A stretch of DNA of 64,000 nucleotides. Origin: Orychophragmus violaceus. Taxonomy: Eukaryota > Streptophyta > Magnoliopsida > Brassicales > Brassicaceae. The notes below the pieces were generated by a model. The model was not told where the DNA came from, searched no databases, and was given only the letters and a program-made list of their open reading frames with translations. Position numbers and translations under genes: made by a program. The DNA lies in NCBI GenBank assembly GCA_030180135.1, contig CM058238.1:48449765-48513764 (forward strand), in the 5' to 3' direction. Of this stretch, positions 1 through 10,895 are shown piece by piece (position 1 is the first letter of the stretch; every line of letters starts with the position of its first letter).

Positions 1-1850
1 CAGCATATTGTAAGTCATAACAGTCGGCTGCAAACCCATTTTACCAAACTCGGAAACAGCATCCCTCGCTTCTATGTAGTGGCCTTGCTTGGCAAACCCA
101 TCAAGAACAGTGTTATATGTTATCCGTGTCCCTCGGATCTTTTCTCTCAGCATTAGTTTCCAAATCTCCATCAGCTTTTCCACATCACCAGACCTTCTGA
201 ATGCGTCGAGAAGCGATGTGTATGTTTCAACTGACGGTTTAATCCCTTCTTTAAGCATCTCTTCAAAGGAAGTATAAGCTTTCTCATGCCACCCGCTAAC
301 AGAGTAAGCATGAATAAGAGCTGTGTAAGAATGTGAAGAAGGTTTCAAACCTACTTTCTTCATCCGCAGGAAAGCATCAGCAGCCATATCACTCATCTTC
401 TTCCTTCTCCCATACGCACTAATCAAACACGTGTAAGATTTTACATTAGGCTCTAAACCTAAACCCTCCATCTCCTGTAAAAGCGTCTCTACGATATCAG
501 GTTGCATCCTTCTAGCATAAGCATCCATCAGAATGTTATAAGTTGCAGCTGTAGGCTTCAAGCCTTTACCTTTCATTTCAGCAAAAAGACCTTCCACTTC
601 TTCTATGTGATTGGCTTTGTTATAAGCATCCATCAACGTATTATACACAATGGTATTTGAACGGATGCCTTTCTTCTCCATCTCTGTTTGGATCACAAGA
701 GCTTCTTCTTTTAGCCCTTCGTCACAAAAAGATTTAACAAGGCCACCGAAAATATCCTGACTCCAACGCACACCTTTCTCGCTCATCTTCTCGAATATCT
801 TCCAAACTTCTTTGGCATTTCGTCCTGCTTTCCTCATCGTTGTGATCATTATAGCACATGTAACATTGTCTGGATTGACATTGATCTTATCCATGCATTC
901 ATATACTTCCCAAGCATCATCATACCTAACAAACTACCATTTGATCATTCTCTAGAACTGTATCACCGTGGAGATAGGGAGAAAAAGAAGTACCTCTGAG
1001 ATGCTGAGAGTCCAGAAATGGCGGCATTATAGAGACGAACATCTTTGAACTCATCCTTGTCTGGTAAATTACGAAGCAGAAGCAAAATCTTAGCAGCCAT
1101 TCCTTCTCTACCGAGCAATGTAAACAACACAGAGGAAGCACGAGGAGAAACAAGTGACGGATTCTGCAGACTCATCCATTCATAGAAATACAAACAACTC
1201 CTGATAAAACCCGATTCACCCATCATCACTAATGCCTCTACGCCCTCCGTGTCGTTAATCCTTCCTTCCAAACCAGATAACATCTCTCCTAAAGTTTGAT
1301 TATCTCTCAGATTCTTAGCTATTTCCAGGATTTCCCCAGCGACGCTACTTTCGTGCTCACCAAGTGTTTGTTGGTTTGCGACAGTGACGGATTTCGTTGG
1401 GTCGGGCTCGATTTCGGTTTCCAGGTCGGTGAAGTCCGAAGCTAGGTGCCAGGAAGTTCGTCGGTTCTTCTGGAGCGAGAATTTGGATTCTCGAGCAGGG
1501 TCCTCAGTCAATTCTGCAGCTAAAGTTCGTAACTTGAAGAATTTAAGAATTGGATCTTCTTCCTCGTCATCTTCATCTTTATCTTCTTCCCTATTGGTTG
1601 TCGAATTATTTGGTTCCGGAACATTTTCTGGTGGTGGGTCGTCAAAAAATGAGAGGAAAATGGGAGAAGAAGAAGATGATGACGAAGGGGAAGTAGCAGA
1701 CAGAGAAAGGGATTTTCGACAGAGTAGAGAGCGAAGATGTAGATAAGGTTCAGGGAGGTGAAGTCGGTGAGATAGAGAAAGGCACGTGTAAAACGATTGG
1801 GTGGCAAGAGAAGACGACGCCATGGACATGGCAAGAGAAGACGAGGCCAT
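1..1850 (-). CDS. EMB1006: EMB1006-like pentatricopeptide repeat protein, 3' end off window
   Basis: Minus-strand gene with exon 1 at 994-1850 and exon 2 from 925 to beyond position 1, separated by a 68-bp GT-AG intron (926-993). About 594 codons are visible; the Arabidopsis orthologue At5g50280 is, as I remember it, roughly 720 aa. The N terminus (about 50 residues) is Ser/Leu-rich and basic, like a chloroplast transit peptide. An acidic stretch follows (EEDKDEDDEEEDP). Exon 2 encodes P-type PPR repeats of 35 residues with the typical PxxxTYNxLL pattern, for example the segment TRITYNTVLDGFAKQG. PPR proteins bind organellar RNA in a sequence-specific way; EMB1006 is needed for embryo development in Arabidopsis (family knowledge). 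The reading frame is open throughout the visible part, so the gene looks functional. The first 27 bp of the CDS are tandemly duplicated, giving two in-frame starts. Orthology is assigned from remembered similarity, not from a search. Confidence 0.88.
926..993 (-). other. Intron of the EMB1006-like gene
   Basis: On the minus strand the exon 1 sequence ends CTCAGAG and is followed by GTACTTC; the intron ends TTGTTAG and exon 2 starts GTATGATGATGC. Joining the two gives the uninterrupted codons for S-Q-R-Y-D-D-A-W, which is the expected continuation. At 68 bp it is short but within the plant range. It has no branch site that I can name with certainty. Confidence 0.85.
1797..1850 (-). repeat. 27-bp tandem duplication at the start of the EMB1006-like CDS
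   Basis: Two consecutive 27-bp copies with one or two mismatches encode MASSSLAMS then MASSSLATQ. Each copy carries its own ATG in frame, so translation could begin at 1850 or at 1823. The second start matches the N terminus I remember for the Arabidopsis protein, so the upstream copy is probably the derived addition. Confidence 0.8.
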
Positions 1851-1860
1851 GGAAGTATAT

Positions 1861-2674
1861 TTGTTTGTATAACAAAGGCTCGAATTTGCTACTTATCTGT
1901 TTTTTCTTTTTAAACTATTTTGCATTAATTTAAACTTTTATGGTTTTTTTATATTTAATATCGGTTTAACCGGTCTTAACCAGATATTCACAGGATTGAG
2001 CTGATTAGACCAGAAAAATTAGCCAGACGAATCCGAAGAAAATGAGCTACAACAAAATTCCAGATCCAACGACGCCATCTGCAACATCTGACCACAATGT
2101 GAGACGGAGAGACCGTTGAGAAGAACATTAACATTTTACAACCACAAAACAACCGAACGTCGAGAGAGCGAACACTACCAAGATGGTGGAACCTAAAGAA
2201 ACGAACCACAAGAGCGACCAAGGCAGAAGAGAGAGAGAAGACGACAACCGGAGGAAGAAAAGGTTGGGAAAGAACACCAAAATTCTCAAATCTACGATCT
2301 CTTAGTAGATCTTGTTAAAAATATCCTAAAATCAATTTGTATTAACTATTATTAGTCGATGTTTGATAATCGTATAATAAAAGTTAAAAACAAAAAAATG
2401 AATGATTTGATCGTGATACTTCATATTTTTCATAATTTGATAACAGATACATTGTAATCAATTATGAATTTTTCATTTGTGTTGAAATCAATCTTCTACT
2501 GTTAAGTAACTTCTCTGTCGGATTATCTTCCATTACTAGAAGATACAAAAAACGATTATGTTAGCGTCTCCCTAGTTTGGGATAACAATACCCAAAACTT
2601 CTTTGGAACTATATAACGAGTGACCATCGATCGTGGCTAAGATTACCACGTCAGAGATATCATATGCATAATGG
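1861..2674. other. Intergenic sequence upstream of the EMB1006-like gene
   Basis: AT-rich spacer with a purine-rich stretch at about 2160-2270 (GAGAGAGAGAAGACGACAACC). It must hold the EMB1006-like promoter, since the gene starts at 1850 and reads leftwards, but I cannot point to a convincing TATA box. The short ORFs here have no recognisable family and lie in simple-composition sequence. Confidence 0.4.
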
Positions 2675-4353
2675 ATGTAGCCGATGGAACATCTCACTAC
2701 GACCCCCATTTTAACAAATTCGAGCTGAGGTTGGAAAATATCTAGACTGGCCGTTAACAGTGAAACACCCTATCCAGGCCTTTTGGCCGAGGAGGTTGCC
2801 TCATGACCTTACTGATCCATTCACAAGATTCATCCTATATGATTCATTATATTCGTTATTTTGTCCCGTTCACCTAAGTTCTAAGGCAATAGACAATTCA
2901 ACATAAGGCAAACTGGATATTTTATTAATCATTCAAAGGTACTGATACAAATGTGAGTATTGCACAATAGGCTATAAAACATTATTCAGTCCTAACTATC
3001 CAGTCTAATACACCACTCGTCTCATCGGTCTTGTGTCCCGTACTCCTAGGCCTCTTCATGGCCACGGTCAACCTCACATCCTGCATGTAAACAAATAAAT
3101 TATCCACATACTTATAAGCCAACAACCAAGCATCCATGATCTACATGCTCTCAATTCCCTTTCCAAGTTCCCTAAACCCGAACCGGCCTATTGCCCAATC
3201 CGAGTACTCTATCCATGGTCGCTAATCGACCCGAGCCATGGACGGTCAGGACGCTCCCACAGTCGTATATACTGACCGTATTACGACCGTGATCGATATA
3301 TCGGTAATTCGTATCGCCCGAACGTTGACTGCGGTTACTCTGCCTGTCAAACGTGACATTCGTACAACGATCGCGATCAGTCTGTCCTGCCAATCGGATC
3401 ACTCGTCCCAATTCGTTCACGTCGGTTGACCTGCGAATGGTCGTGTGTCCTAACAATCGATGGGCCATTCTCTTCCCACCGGTAGGAATCCACACACGCT
3501 ACAAGCCAGCGTCGCCCACGGTGAACCCGACCGTACACACCGGTGATCATCCCACGATCATCGGCTATGCAGGCTGATTTCGACACGATCCTTGGACTAG
3601 TCAGTGGGTTCCAACACTAAGGCATCCGTTCACACCATACATAACAAACGAGAGAGTGAAGGCAACGTCACCCGACCGAACCAACCACCGATCGCGCATC
3701 GCGGTCGTGGTCCGGATGAGGCTGCCATCGTAACTTAGACAAACTTGGGGCCTTTCCCAGTGTTTTGGATGCGCTAGGATCCATTCTGATCCCTAATTGT
3801 CGCCTCCCAAGTCAAGCCTCAATCCGCCCTAGCCTTCTCTTAACCGCCGGCGACTTCTCTCTCTAGAAGTCCGGCTAACTCTCATGATTTCTTTTGGATT
3901 TTCTCCTTCAATTGCACTCTTTAATTCTGGAAATTATTCCTGTGTGTAAGCATGTCCAAAATCGCCAAGGGAGAAGACTTATATAGGCTTCTCTCTCCAA
4001 GAAACTGCCCCATTAGCGAAAAAGCACCATTTGGCCGAATGGACACCTTTTTCCCTTGGTGTCTATTCGCGTCCAACCGCCTGGGTCAGCTAGTGACACT
4101 AGCTGACCAGCTGACCAGCTGACCTGAGTAAGTGACACACCGACTGGCTGAGATGAGCTGGCCAGCTCGACCATTCAGTTTTCCCTAGCGGAACACTCCT
4201 TGTTCAACTCCTTCCAACCTAGCTAAGCTCTTTTTCTCACTAAGCACATATCCAATCCGACCATGGAACACTCCAAGTGATCACCCTCGACCATCCCTCC
4301 ATCGTTCCGTCCCATAGTCTGTCATTCCGACCCTATCGTGGGTCGTAGGTGCT
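2675..4353 (-). mobile_element. Probable solo LTR of a Ty3-type retrotransposon
   Basis: The block starts TGTAGCCGATGG and ends GGGTCGTAGGTGCTACA, so it has the TG...CA form, and both ends carry the CTACGACCC / GGGTCGTAG motif seen at the termini of many plant Ty3 LTRs. A minus-strand TATA-like element (CTATATAAG, about 3979-3987) sits in the right third, as it would in an LTR read leftwards. Positions 3230-3600 are CpG-rich. No primer-binding site, polypurine tract or coding region adjoins either end, hence solo LTR. A 5-bp target duplication could not be found, so the exact ends are uncertain. Confidence 0.45.
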
Positions 4354-4682
4354 ACATACAAAACCGGATCAAAAATCATAACTGGAATCATCATTGGTAT
4401 GAAAACCAACAAAGATCATAAACCTTTTTATTTGTTGTCATTTTTATGTTAATAATCCTAAAAATACAAAACACTATATATTTGGTTTTCACTGTATAGA
4501 GTTATATTGTATTAACTTTGAAGAATTTTTTATATTTATTTATAAATACAAAACTATTATAGTGGTATTTTAAAAAATTTGGGTATATTGGCAATTAAAA
4601 AATTCTCATACTAATAGAAAATTTAAAACATAAAAATATGAGATTTAAACAAAAATATTTAAGCAGTTAAGATTTTTTTGGT
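4354..4682. other. AT-rich spacer up to the CACTA insertion site
   Basis: Very AT-rich sequence without ORFs. Its last three bases, GGT at 4680-4682, are the left copy of the CACTA target-site duplication. The same locus continues at 51981 with GGTCAATTAG, so 4682 and 51984 were adjacent before the insertion. Confidence 0.6.
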
Positions 4683-4710
4683 CACTACAAGAAATGTGGG
4701 TATTAATAGC
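4683..4710 (+). repeat. Left CACTA terminal inverted repeat
   Basis: Starts CACTACAAGAAATG and matches the reverse complement of 51953-51980 over all 28 bp. It is preceded by GGT, the target duplication. The CACTACAAGAAA start is the canonical plant CACTA end recognised by the transposase. Confidence 0.95.
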
Positions 4711-6785
4711 ATTAGACGATAGCGTTTTTTTACAGTTTTGCTATTGTATTATGACACGGTTTATTTTCATAGCGTTTGTTTTTTGAAAACGCTATATTTT
4801 CTGTCGCGTGAAATTATAAATTTTAGCCGCGTAAATTTGTTAAGTTCCCGCGCCTTAGCATTGCAGATACAAAATTAAACGCTATTGTTTATCTTAACTT
4901 TTAGTCAAACTGACAAAGTGAATATTTTTATTTACACTTAACTTTCTTCATTTTTTCTAAGTTAAACCCGACCTCTATCTTTCTTCCTTTGGCGATTCTT
5001 TTCCATCGAATTGAAGCTTCTTTGTCAAATCAAAAAGTTATGTTCTCTTTCAATCGATTATTTCCTATAATATATCGCTTAATTCTTATGATTTGGAGGT
5101 TTCCACACATCGATTTTGAGGTTTTGATGCATGTTGGGTTCTATCGATTTCGGTGTTCGATTTTGAAACACGATTTTGATTTTGGGTTTTGATTAAGAGT
5201 TTCTGTGAACAATCATGTGGAAGTTTTTTATTTTTCATTGAGATTGAGTTTGAGTTATGAAATGTGAACATGCATGTGGGAATTTCTGATTTTTTATTAA
5301 GATTGATTTTAAGTAATGAAACACGATTTCACTATGTAGATTTGTTCGTATAATCATCAGTTTCAGAAATGGCAAAGACAAGTGTAGGACAACCATGTGG
5401 GATCCGTCGTAGTAAACGTAATCAAGGCTTGGAGGCTACACCTGCAACAACACTAAAGGCGAAAAAGAGAAAAACTGATAGAAAATAGAAGGTGGCCTCT
5501 CAAGCGGATGTGGAAGAAGTTGTTGTGGATGTAGCTGCTGTGGAAGAAGTTGTTGAGGCTGAAGGTATTGAAGATGATGATGGTGAGGCCGATAAAGTAA
5601 TAGCTGAAGAAGAAGTTGCTGCACCTGCAACAATTGTAAAGGGAAAAAGAGAAAAACTGGTAGAAAAAAGAAGCTGGCTGCTAAAGCGGATGTGGTAGAA
5701 GTAGTTGTGGATGTAGATCATGTGGAAGAAGTTGTTAAGGCTGAAGGTAATGAATATGATGATGATGTGGCTGAGAGAGTAATGGCTAAAGAAGAATTTG
5801 CTGTGAAACAAATGTCTCAGAAAGAAGCTCATGAGGTAGAAGTTTCTGAGAAAGAAGCAGAAGGTGGTTTGACTGGACAGGAACGGAGAGAGGATGAAGA
5901 AGAAGCTAACAATATGGACAAAGATAGTGAACAGGAACAGAATGAGAATGAAGGAGGAGCTGTCAATATGGAACAAGATGGAGATGGCAATGCTAACATT
6001 GATGATGTAGTGAAAGTAAAAAGGAAAAGAGGACCAACAAAGATGCATAAAGTGGCTAAAAATCCTCATGAAAAGGTTGCAGTTACATTCACTGACTACG
6101 GTGATCATGTTGGACCTGGTTCAGTAACACTATCATCTTTTCTTGGTCCTCTTGTGAGGGAACACGTTACGGTAACACTTACTGATTGGAGAAAGCTCGA
6201 TGCAGTCACAAAAGACACAATGTGGGAGGAAATTCAGGTATATATATACAACTAAGTTTTTTTAATAACTTGTAATTATAAACATGTTTGACCTTTTTTG
6301 TATTTTGATGCAGGGGAGGTTTAATGTGAATGAAGAGTGGTAGAAAGCTGTTATCTTGAAGCAGTTGGGATGTTTGTGGAGGGCTGGGAAGTCAAGGCTA
6401 GTTACACAAGTACGAGCTGCGAATAGTGTTGCTGAGAGATTAGCTTTAAAACCTAGCAACATTCCATCCACTCAAATATGGAACTCTTGGATTAGGAGCA
6501 AGACTACAACAGCTTTCAAGGTTTAATCACACTCGGAATTATAAGCAATGTCTTTTACATCGAGCTGAGAAGAAATCAGATTCCTCACACCACCAGCCGC
6601 AAAGGGATGCTTCGATTAGCTCATGAAATGGTAAGAAGTGTACTCAATAATCTATAATGTATGTTAGAATAAAATGGTACTCTAAATGTGTCTTTATTTT
6701 ATATAGAGACAAAAGAGTAAAGAACCAAGTAAGATAAGTAGGAGTAAGGTATGGATTGTGGGACACACTCATACTGATGGTAGAC

Positions 6786-7958
6786 TGATAGGTGTTAAAG
6801 TTTTAATCCTATTCTACTGCAAGTGCACAGTTATGCTATTGTAGTATTTAGGGTATCGAATCCACAGGGACTCTAGACTCTTGCGATAGATTATAGAATT
6901 TCAGGTTAAGCTAGGTAGAAGCGGTAGAAAACAGTAAATCAAAATAGAAAGCAAGTAAACGGTTTGTAAATCAGAAGGCGAAGGCGTCAGGTCAAGGGAG
7001 TTCTCAGGATATCATGAACACATGCAATCAATCAATCGGGATCTAATTAAGAACTGTTCTAGAACTGGAATCACAGAAGTATAAGAAGCCAACTTTCGTT
7101 GCGAGTCATATCTATGTCTAACAACCTAGCAAGCCAACTTTCGTTGCGAATTCTAGAGTTCTAAACAAGCATTAATCTCAAGTTCTTTCGTTCACAATTC
7201 CTCTAAACCAAATTTCTTTGCGAGTAGATCAAATTGCTCATCTAGATTCTTTCTAGCTAATTAACCAACTGTCGTTGTGAAAATCAACCTAACATCATAA
7301 ATCTGGGTATCTACTTCAGATTAAGCATTAAGAACAACCCTAGATGAAGAACTAACAGATATGAATCCCTACAGATCGATTTACCTATAATTCCATGAAA
7401 TCCCTTGTGAGAATTTCTAAACCTAACTGGTAAACTACTCAGACATGATCATCGAAACAGAAGACATCATGAATAGAAAACCAAATAGCATATAATAAAA
7501 TAAAGAACTGGGGTTCGAAATCTTCTCTCTTTCAAGAACAAGATCAGCCCCTAACTCTCTCTGAATGTAAAATAAAGCGTTAGTAAAGCGTAGCCTAAAC
7601 AAGTGGCTAAAAACCCTAATATATAGTCTAAAACACGTTTTTGGGCCTTTTTGCAAGTCTGGGAAGTTTCTGGGCAAAAACTGTAATTTCTCCAAAATGA
7701 AGATTTTTGGGCGCAAGAATCACCTTGCATCGACCGATGCACATATTGCATCGACCGATGCACTGCAATTTCGCAGCCAGTGAACTCTGTGAAACCTCTA
7801 AACAGTGCAGAAATGCTCCCAATGCTCCCAGAACGTCCAATTAGGCTTCAAATGTCCTTAAACCTGTAAAACACCTGAAAAGAGTCCAAAACATACTAAA
7901 AGACTTGATAAATAAGACATATACCATGGCTAAAATCCTTAAAATCCATGGTATATCA
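6786..7958 (-). repeat. 3' LTR of the Athila-like element
   Basis: 1173-bp direct repeat of 10896-12064, with TG...CA ends (TGATAGG and TATATCA). It contains several copies of a short motif around CAACTTTCGTTGCGA and one paired CATCGACCGATG tag at 7726-7762. It lies directly left of the purine tract (complement at 7959-7971), so it is the downstream LTR of a minus-strand element. Confidence 0.92.
7726..7762. repeat. Paired tag in the Athila-like 3' LTR
   Basis: Two copies of the near-palindrome TGCATCGACCGATGCA, five bases apart. The 5' LTR has the same at 11833-11869. Followed by CTGCAATTTCGCA, a variant of the GTGCGATT flank seen at other tags. Confidence 0.8.
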
Positions 7959-9309
7959 ACTCCCCCACACTTAGCATTTGCTTGCCCTCAAGCAAAACAG
8001 AGAACTAGAATATGGTGAAGAGGTTTGAAAACTTTCAGAAACTCTTTTCATCTTAGAAGCAACAACACTCATATTCCCCTTGGTAAGCCACTGAAAGAAT
8101 CACCTACAAGACATCAATACCAACATATACTTCCCCCACACTTAGCAACTGTCCTAAGTAAACTCCACAATCAATCCAAGCAATTTCAAATTCACCCTAC
8201 TGACTTCTTAAGAATATTAAGTGCGGTCTCACCTAAGGATTATCGATCAAAGGGCATATGGATTCTTACTTTGTCAGCTCTAGACCACCATACTATCTAT
8301 TTCTGGTTCCTTTCTTCTCTTTTCCCTTCCTTAGCATTCTGATTTTTCCCCATTGGGTATCATTTTTTTTTTATCAGTGCTCTTCCCGTTAAGGGGTGTA
8401 CTTTGGACACATTCCATGGATCGCACAGGAGGTGATAGTGATAGCTACCACTCCCGTGACCACTTCGGAGTTACTAACTCATCCTCAGTTTATTATTCTT
8501 TTTTTTTTTACTTTATGGAAGGGGAGAAGGGAACCATACTCGGACAGGTTTACAAGCTGTGTCAGAACTAACAAAGGAATCAGACTCAAGGTATACCAAG
8601 CCCTTAGGTGAGAAAATTAAGTCAGGTTTACAAGGTGAAGTCAGTTAAGGATCCTCTAAATACCTGAATTGATATGGGTGTCCTCAGTAGGTTGATCCGT
8701 GTTGGGTTTTCTAATAGTCATAGATTAATCTTTCAGCTTCATCCCAATGATTACTTAAATTCCTGCAAGATGTTGTTAACTTCTAAAAAATTCACTGTTT
8801 CTTACTTAAACTTGTTTTGACTCAATAAAACAAATTTTTTTTTTTGAAAAATATGACTGACTCTAAGAAAACAGAAGCGTGCGTCAGTAGCTACCTCCCC
8901 CACACTTGAAACACACTGTCCCCAGTAGTGTAAAGCTCAGGATTGGCAAGAAAAGAAAATGAAGATCAATCTGAAAAGTTGCTGAACACTAAACTGTTGT
9001 CGGCCTGCGTCGATCGATACCACAAGGGTGTCGATCGATGCAAGGCGAATATGCTCGCGGTTATTTAGATAACCGGTGTCTGAACCACAATCAACTCGGC
9101 TAACCGTAAATCGCATATGCATCGACCGATGCACTAGGTGTGTCGATCGATGCAATGTGATTCTCACGCCTCTGAAATCACTTAAACAGAAAATCAAAAA
9201 CACCAAATCAAAAACGAAAAATGAAAACAAAAACAAACCTAACAGTGGGTTGCCTCCCACTCAGCGCTTGTTTTTAGTCATTAGCTTGACTATGGGATAG
9301 AGATCGGAC
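7959..9309 (-). other. Non-coding 3' region of the Athila-like element
   Basis: Between the purine tract and the protease ORF. It has T-rich runs (about 8365 and 8498) and two paired CGATCG tags (9006-9042 and 9118-9154). The stretch near 9243-9290, TTGCCTCCCACTCAGCGCTTG, is a signature often seen at gag-pro ends in this group. No frame of recognisable protein was found. Confidence 0.6.
9006..9154. repeat. Two paired tags in the Athila-like 3' region
   Basis: Pair 9006-9042 (TGCGTCGATCGATACCAC then GTGTCGATCGATGCA) and pair 9118-9154 (TGCATCGACCGATGCAC then GTGTCGATCGATGCA). Spacers are 4-5 bases. Confidence 0.8.
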
Positions 9310-10641
9310 TCATGGCGGTTTCAACAGAGACTTTGAGTGTCTCAATGAATGTCTCCTCATCCAAGGTGGTGTATATGCTTTCGGATCATGAGATCTCCCA
9401 AGGAAAGAGGGAATAGAACCAGGGTGGGAGCGAAGCATGGGTGAGATTCTGCGTTTTCTTGCATTCAAAGTTGATGGATTAGGAGGTTTAAGCTTAGATG
9501 ATTTATGCCTTACCTTTGGTGGAAATGAGATGTCTGGAGCTTTCTGCTTATGAGCAGTTGCAGGCACTGAAGATGTTAGAGCAGGTTCAAGAGGAACCGC
9601 CATCTTCTCTTCTCCAACAGGAACCTCTGGTTCCACCTCAACACTGAAGCTCTGTCCATCAATGGTGGCTCTCTGCTTCCTGTCCATCTTGAACTGCAAT
9701 GGCTTATCTCCCAGTTGGAGATCAATCAGACCACGTCTCACATCTATCACAGCTCCAGCAGTAGCTAAGAATGATCTACCAAGTAGTAAAGGATCATCAG
9801 GCTCAATCTCATATTTCAGCACCACAAAATCTGTTGGAATCAAGTAGTTCCCAACTCTGACATTAACATCCTCAAGAACTCCTTCTAGATACTTCTTTGA
9901 TCGATCAGCTAGGATAAGAGAGATCCTAGTAGGCTGGAAATCCATCAGTCCTAATCTCACATTCACATAGTATGGCATGAGATTCACATCAGCTCCTAAA
10001 TCACATAGAGAACGCTTGAATCTGTCCTTAGAGATATAACAGTCTAGCACAAATGCTCCTGGATCTGGAAGTTTCTCTGTAATCCGAACCAGCTTCTTTT
10101 CCATCAGTTTCATACAATTAGCCACGTCTAGCTCCTGTTTAGACAGTTTATGAACTTTAGAATATGGCACAGAGGGCTTATAGACTCGTTCCAGGACTGT
10201 TGCAGGTTTCTGCTCCCGTCTGTGCTCTGTGTCGATCGATGCAGTGGGTGTGTCGATCGACACAAAGCGATTTTGCATATATTCATCAGACGTATCGGGG
10301 ATGCATCGACCGATGCACGAGTTGTGTCGATCGATGCATGTCTCAGACAGACAGAATTTTTCCAAAAAATCCGAGATTATGCTCTCTTCTTCTCCTAGCA
10401 AGTCAATCTCATCTCTTATGGTCACATCATTAATGGATTTGTTCTGTTCAGCTTTCCTAGCTTCACTTTGCCTTTGTATTGCTCCAGCTGTTTGTTGAAC
10501 TTGAACATCTAGCTTCTTCACATGTGTGCTCAAAGATTCAAACTTCCCATTCAGATTTTCATGCATAGCATCCAACTTCCTGTCGAAGTCTACATCAGTC
10601 TTAGTCTGATCCTCTAGCAACTGCTCCATCATGGCTTCCAT
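9310..10641 (-). CDS. Athila-like gag C-terminal region plus aspartic protease ORF
   Basis: Open frame of 443 codons on the minus strand. Residues 1-90 are polar and helical (EQLLEDQTKTDVDFDRKLDA), like the C-terminal end of Athila gag. From about residue 160 it is a retropepsin-like domain: SLCDLGADVNLMPYYV carries the degenerate active site (D-L-G-A in place of D-T/S-G-A), and LLLGRSFLATAGAVIDV is the second conserved block. Residues 100-145 are encoded by two copies of the CGATCG tag and read CIDRHNSCIGRC and SIDTPTASIDT, so the tags are in frame. The usual gag capsid region upstream and all of RT and IN downstream are missing. Protein processing in trans is possible but cannot be shown. 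Confidence 0.75.
   Translation of the reverse strand: MEAMMEQLLEDQTKTDVDFDRKLDAMHENLNGKFESLSTHVKKLDVQVQQTAGAIQRQSEARKAEQNKSINDVTIRDEIDLLGEEESIISDFLEKFCLSETCIDRHNSCIGRCIPDTSDEYMQNRFVSIDTPTASIDTEHRREQKPATVLERVYKPSVPYSKVHKLSKQELDVANCMKLMEKKLVRITEKLPDPGAFVLDCYISKDRFKRSLCDLGADVNLMPYYVNVRLGLMDFQPTRISLILADRSKKYLEGVLEDVNVRVGNYLIPTDFVVLKYEIEPDDPLLLGRSFLATAGAVIDVRRGLIDLQLGDKPLQFKMDRKQRATIDGQSFSVEVEPEVPVGEEKMAVPLEPALTSSVPATAHKQKAPDISFPPKVRHKSSKLKPPNPSTLNARKRRISPMLRSHPGSIPSFLGRSHDPKAYTPPWMRRHSLRHSKSLLKPP
10228..10338. repeat. Two paired tags inside the Athila-like ORF
   Basis: Pair 10228-10263 (TGTGTCGATCGATGCA then GTGTCGATCGACAC) and pair 10302-10338 (TGCATCGACCGATGCA then GTGTCGATCGATGCA). Both are in frame with the protease ORF and encode SIDT- and CIDRH/CIGRC-like residues. 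Confidence 0.8.
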
Positions 10642-10870
10642 TTTGCTCTAATAAGCATTAGCAGCAGGAGGTGTCTGATATGAGGATGATCCATAAGTTC
10701 TCTGATAAGAATTACTTTGCTGATTTCCAAACACAGGACTGTGTCGATCGATGCAGTGCGATTACAGGCGTACCTGAAACGCAAGAAACAGGAAAAAAAT
10801 TAGTAACCAAAAACAAAAATGAAAAACCTAGTCTAAACCCTAAGTTCAAATCTATCGAAGACTCAAAAGA
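10642..10870 (-). other. 5' leader of the Athila-like element
   Basis: Short leader between the primer-binding site and the ORF start at 10641. It holds a single CGATCG half-tag at 10741-10755, followed by GTGCGATT, the same downstream flank as other tags. Full-length Athila leaders and gag are much longer, so most of gag has been lost here. Confidence 0.5.
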
Positions 10871-10893
10871 GTCCCCGGCAACGGCGCCAAAAA
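10871..10893 (-). promoter_or_regulatory. Primer-binding site, tRNA-Asp type
   Basis: The plus strand reads CCCCGGCAACGGCGCCA, identical to the 3' end of plant tRNA-Asp(GUC) as I know it, so the minus-strand transcript carries its complement directly after the 5' LTR. tRNA-Asp priming is a habit of Athila-group elements. Confidence 0.85.
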
Positions 10894-10895
10894 CT

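Noticed and set aside
1384..1746. 120-codon plus-strand ORF
   Set aside because: Antisense to exon 1 of the EMB1006-like gene; Ser-rich stretch mirrors the coding strand.
3172..3586. Overlapping ORFs of 60-107 codons on both strands
   Set aside because: They lie in the CpG-rich part of a probable LTR and overlap in several frames; no protein pattern.
5500..6108. 202-codon minus-strand ORF
   Set aside because: Low-complexity Phe/Ser/Ile translation, antisense to the acidic region of the TnpA-like gene; a mirror of biased codons.
9662..10498. Plus-strand ORFs opposite the Athila-like protease
   Set aside because: Antisense shadows; their SIDA/CRSM-like repeats are the palindromic tags read from the other strand.
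10875..10892. Possible tRNA-Asp gene fragment
   Set aside because: Only the 3'-terminal 18 bases match and they sit exactly beside an LTR; this is a primer-binding site, not a tRNA gene.
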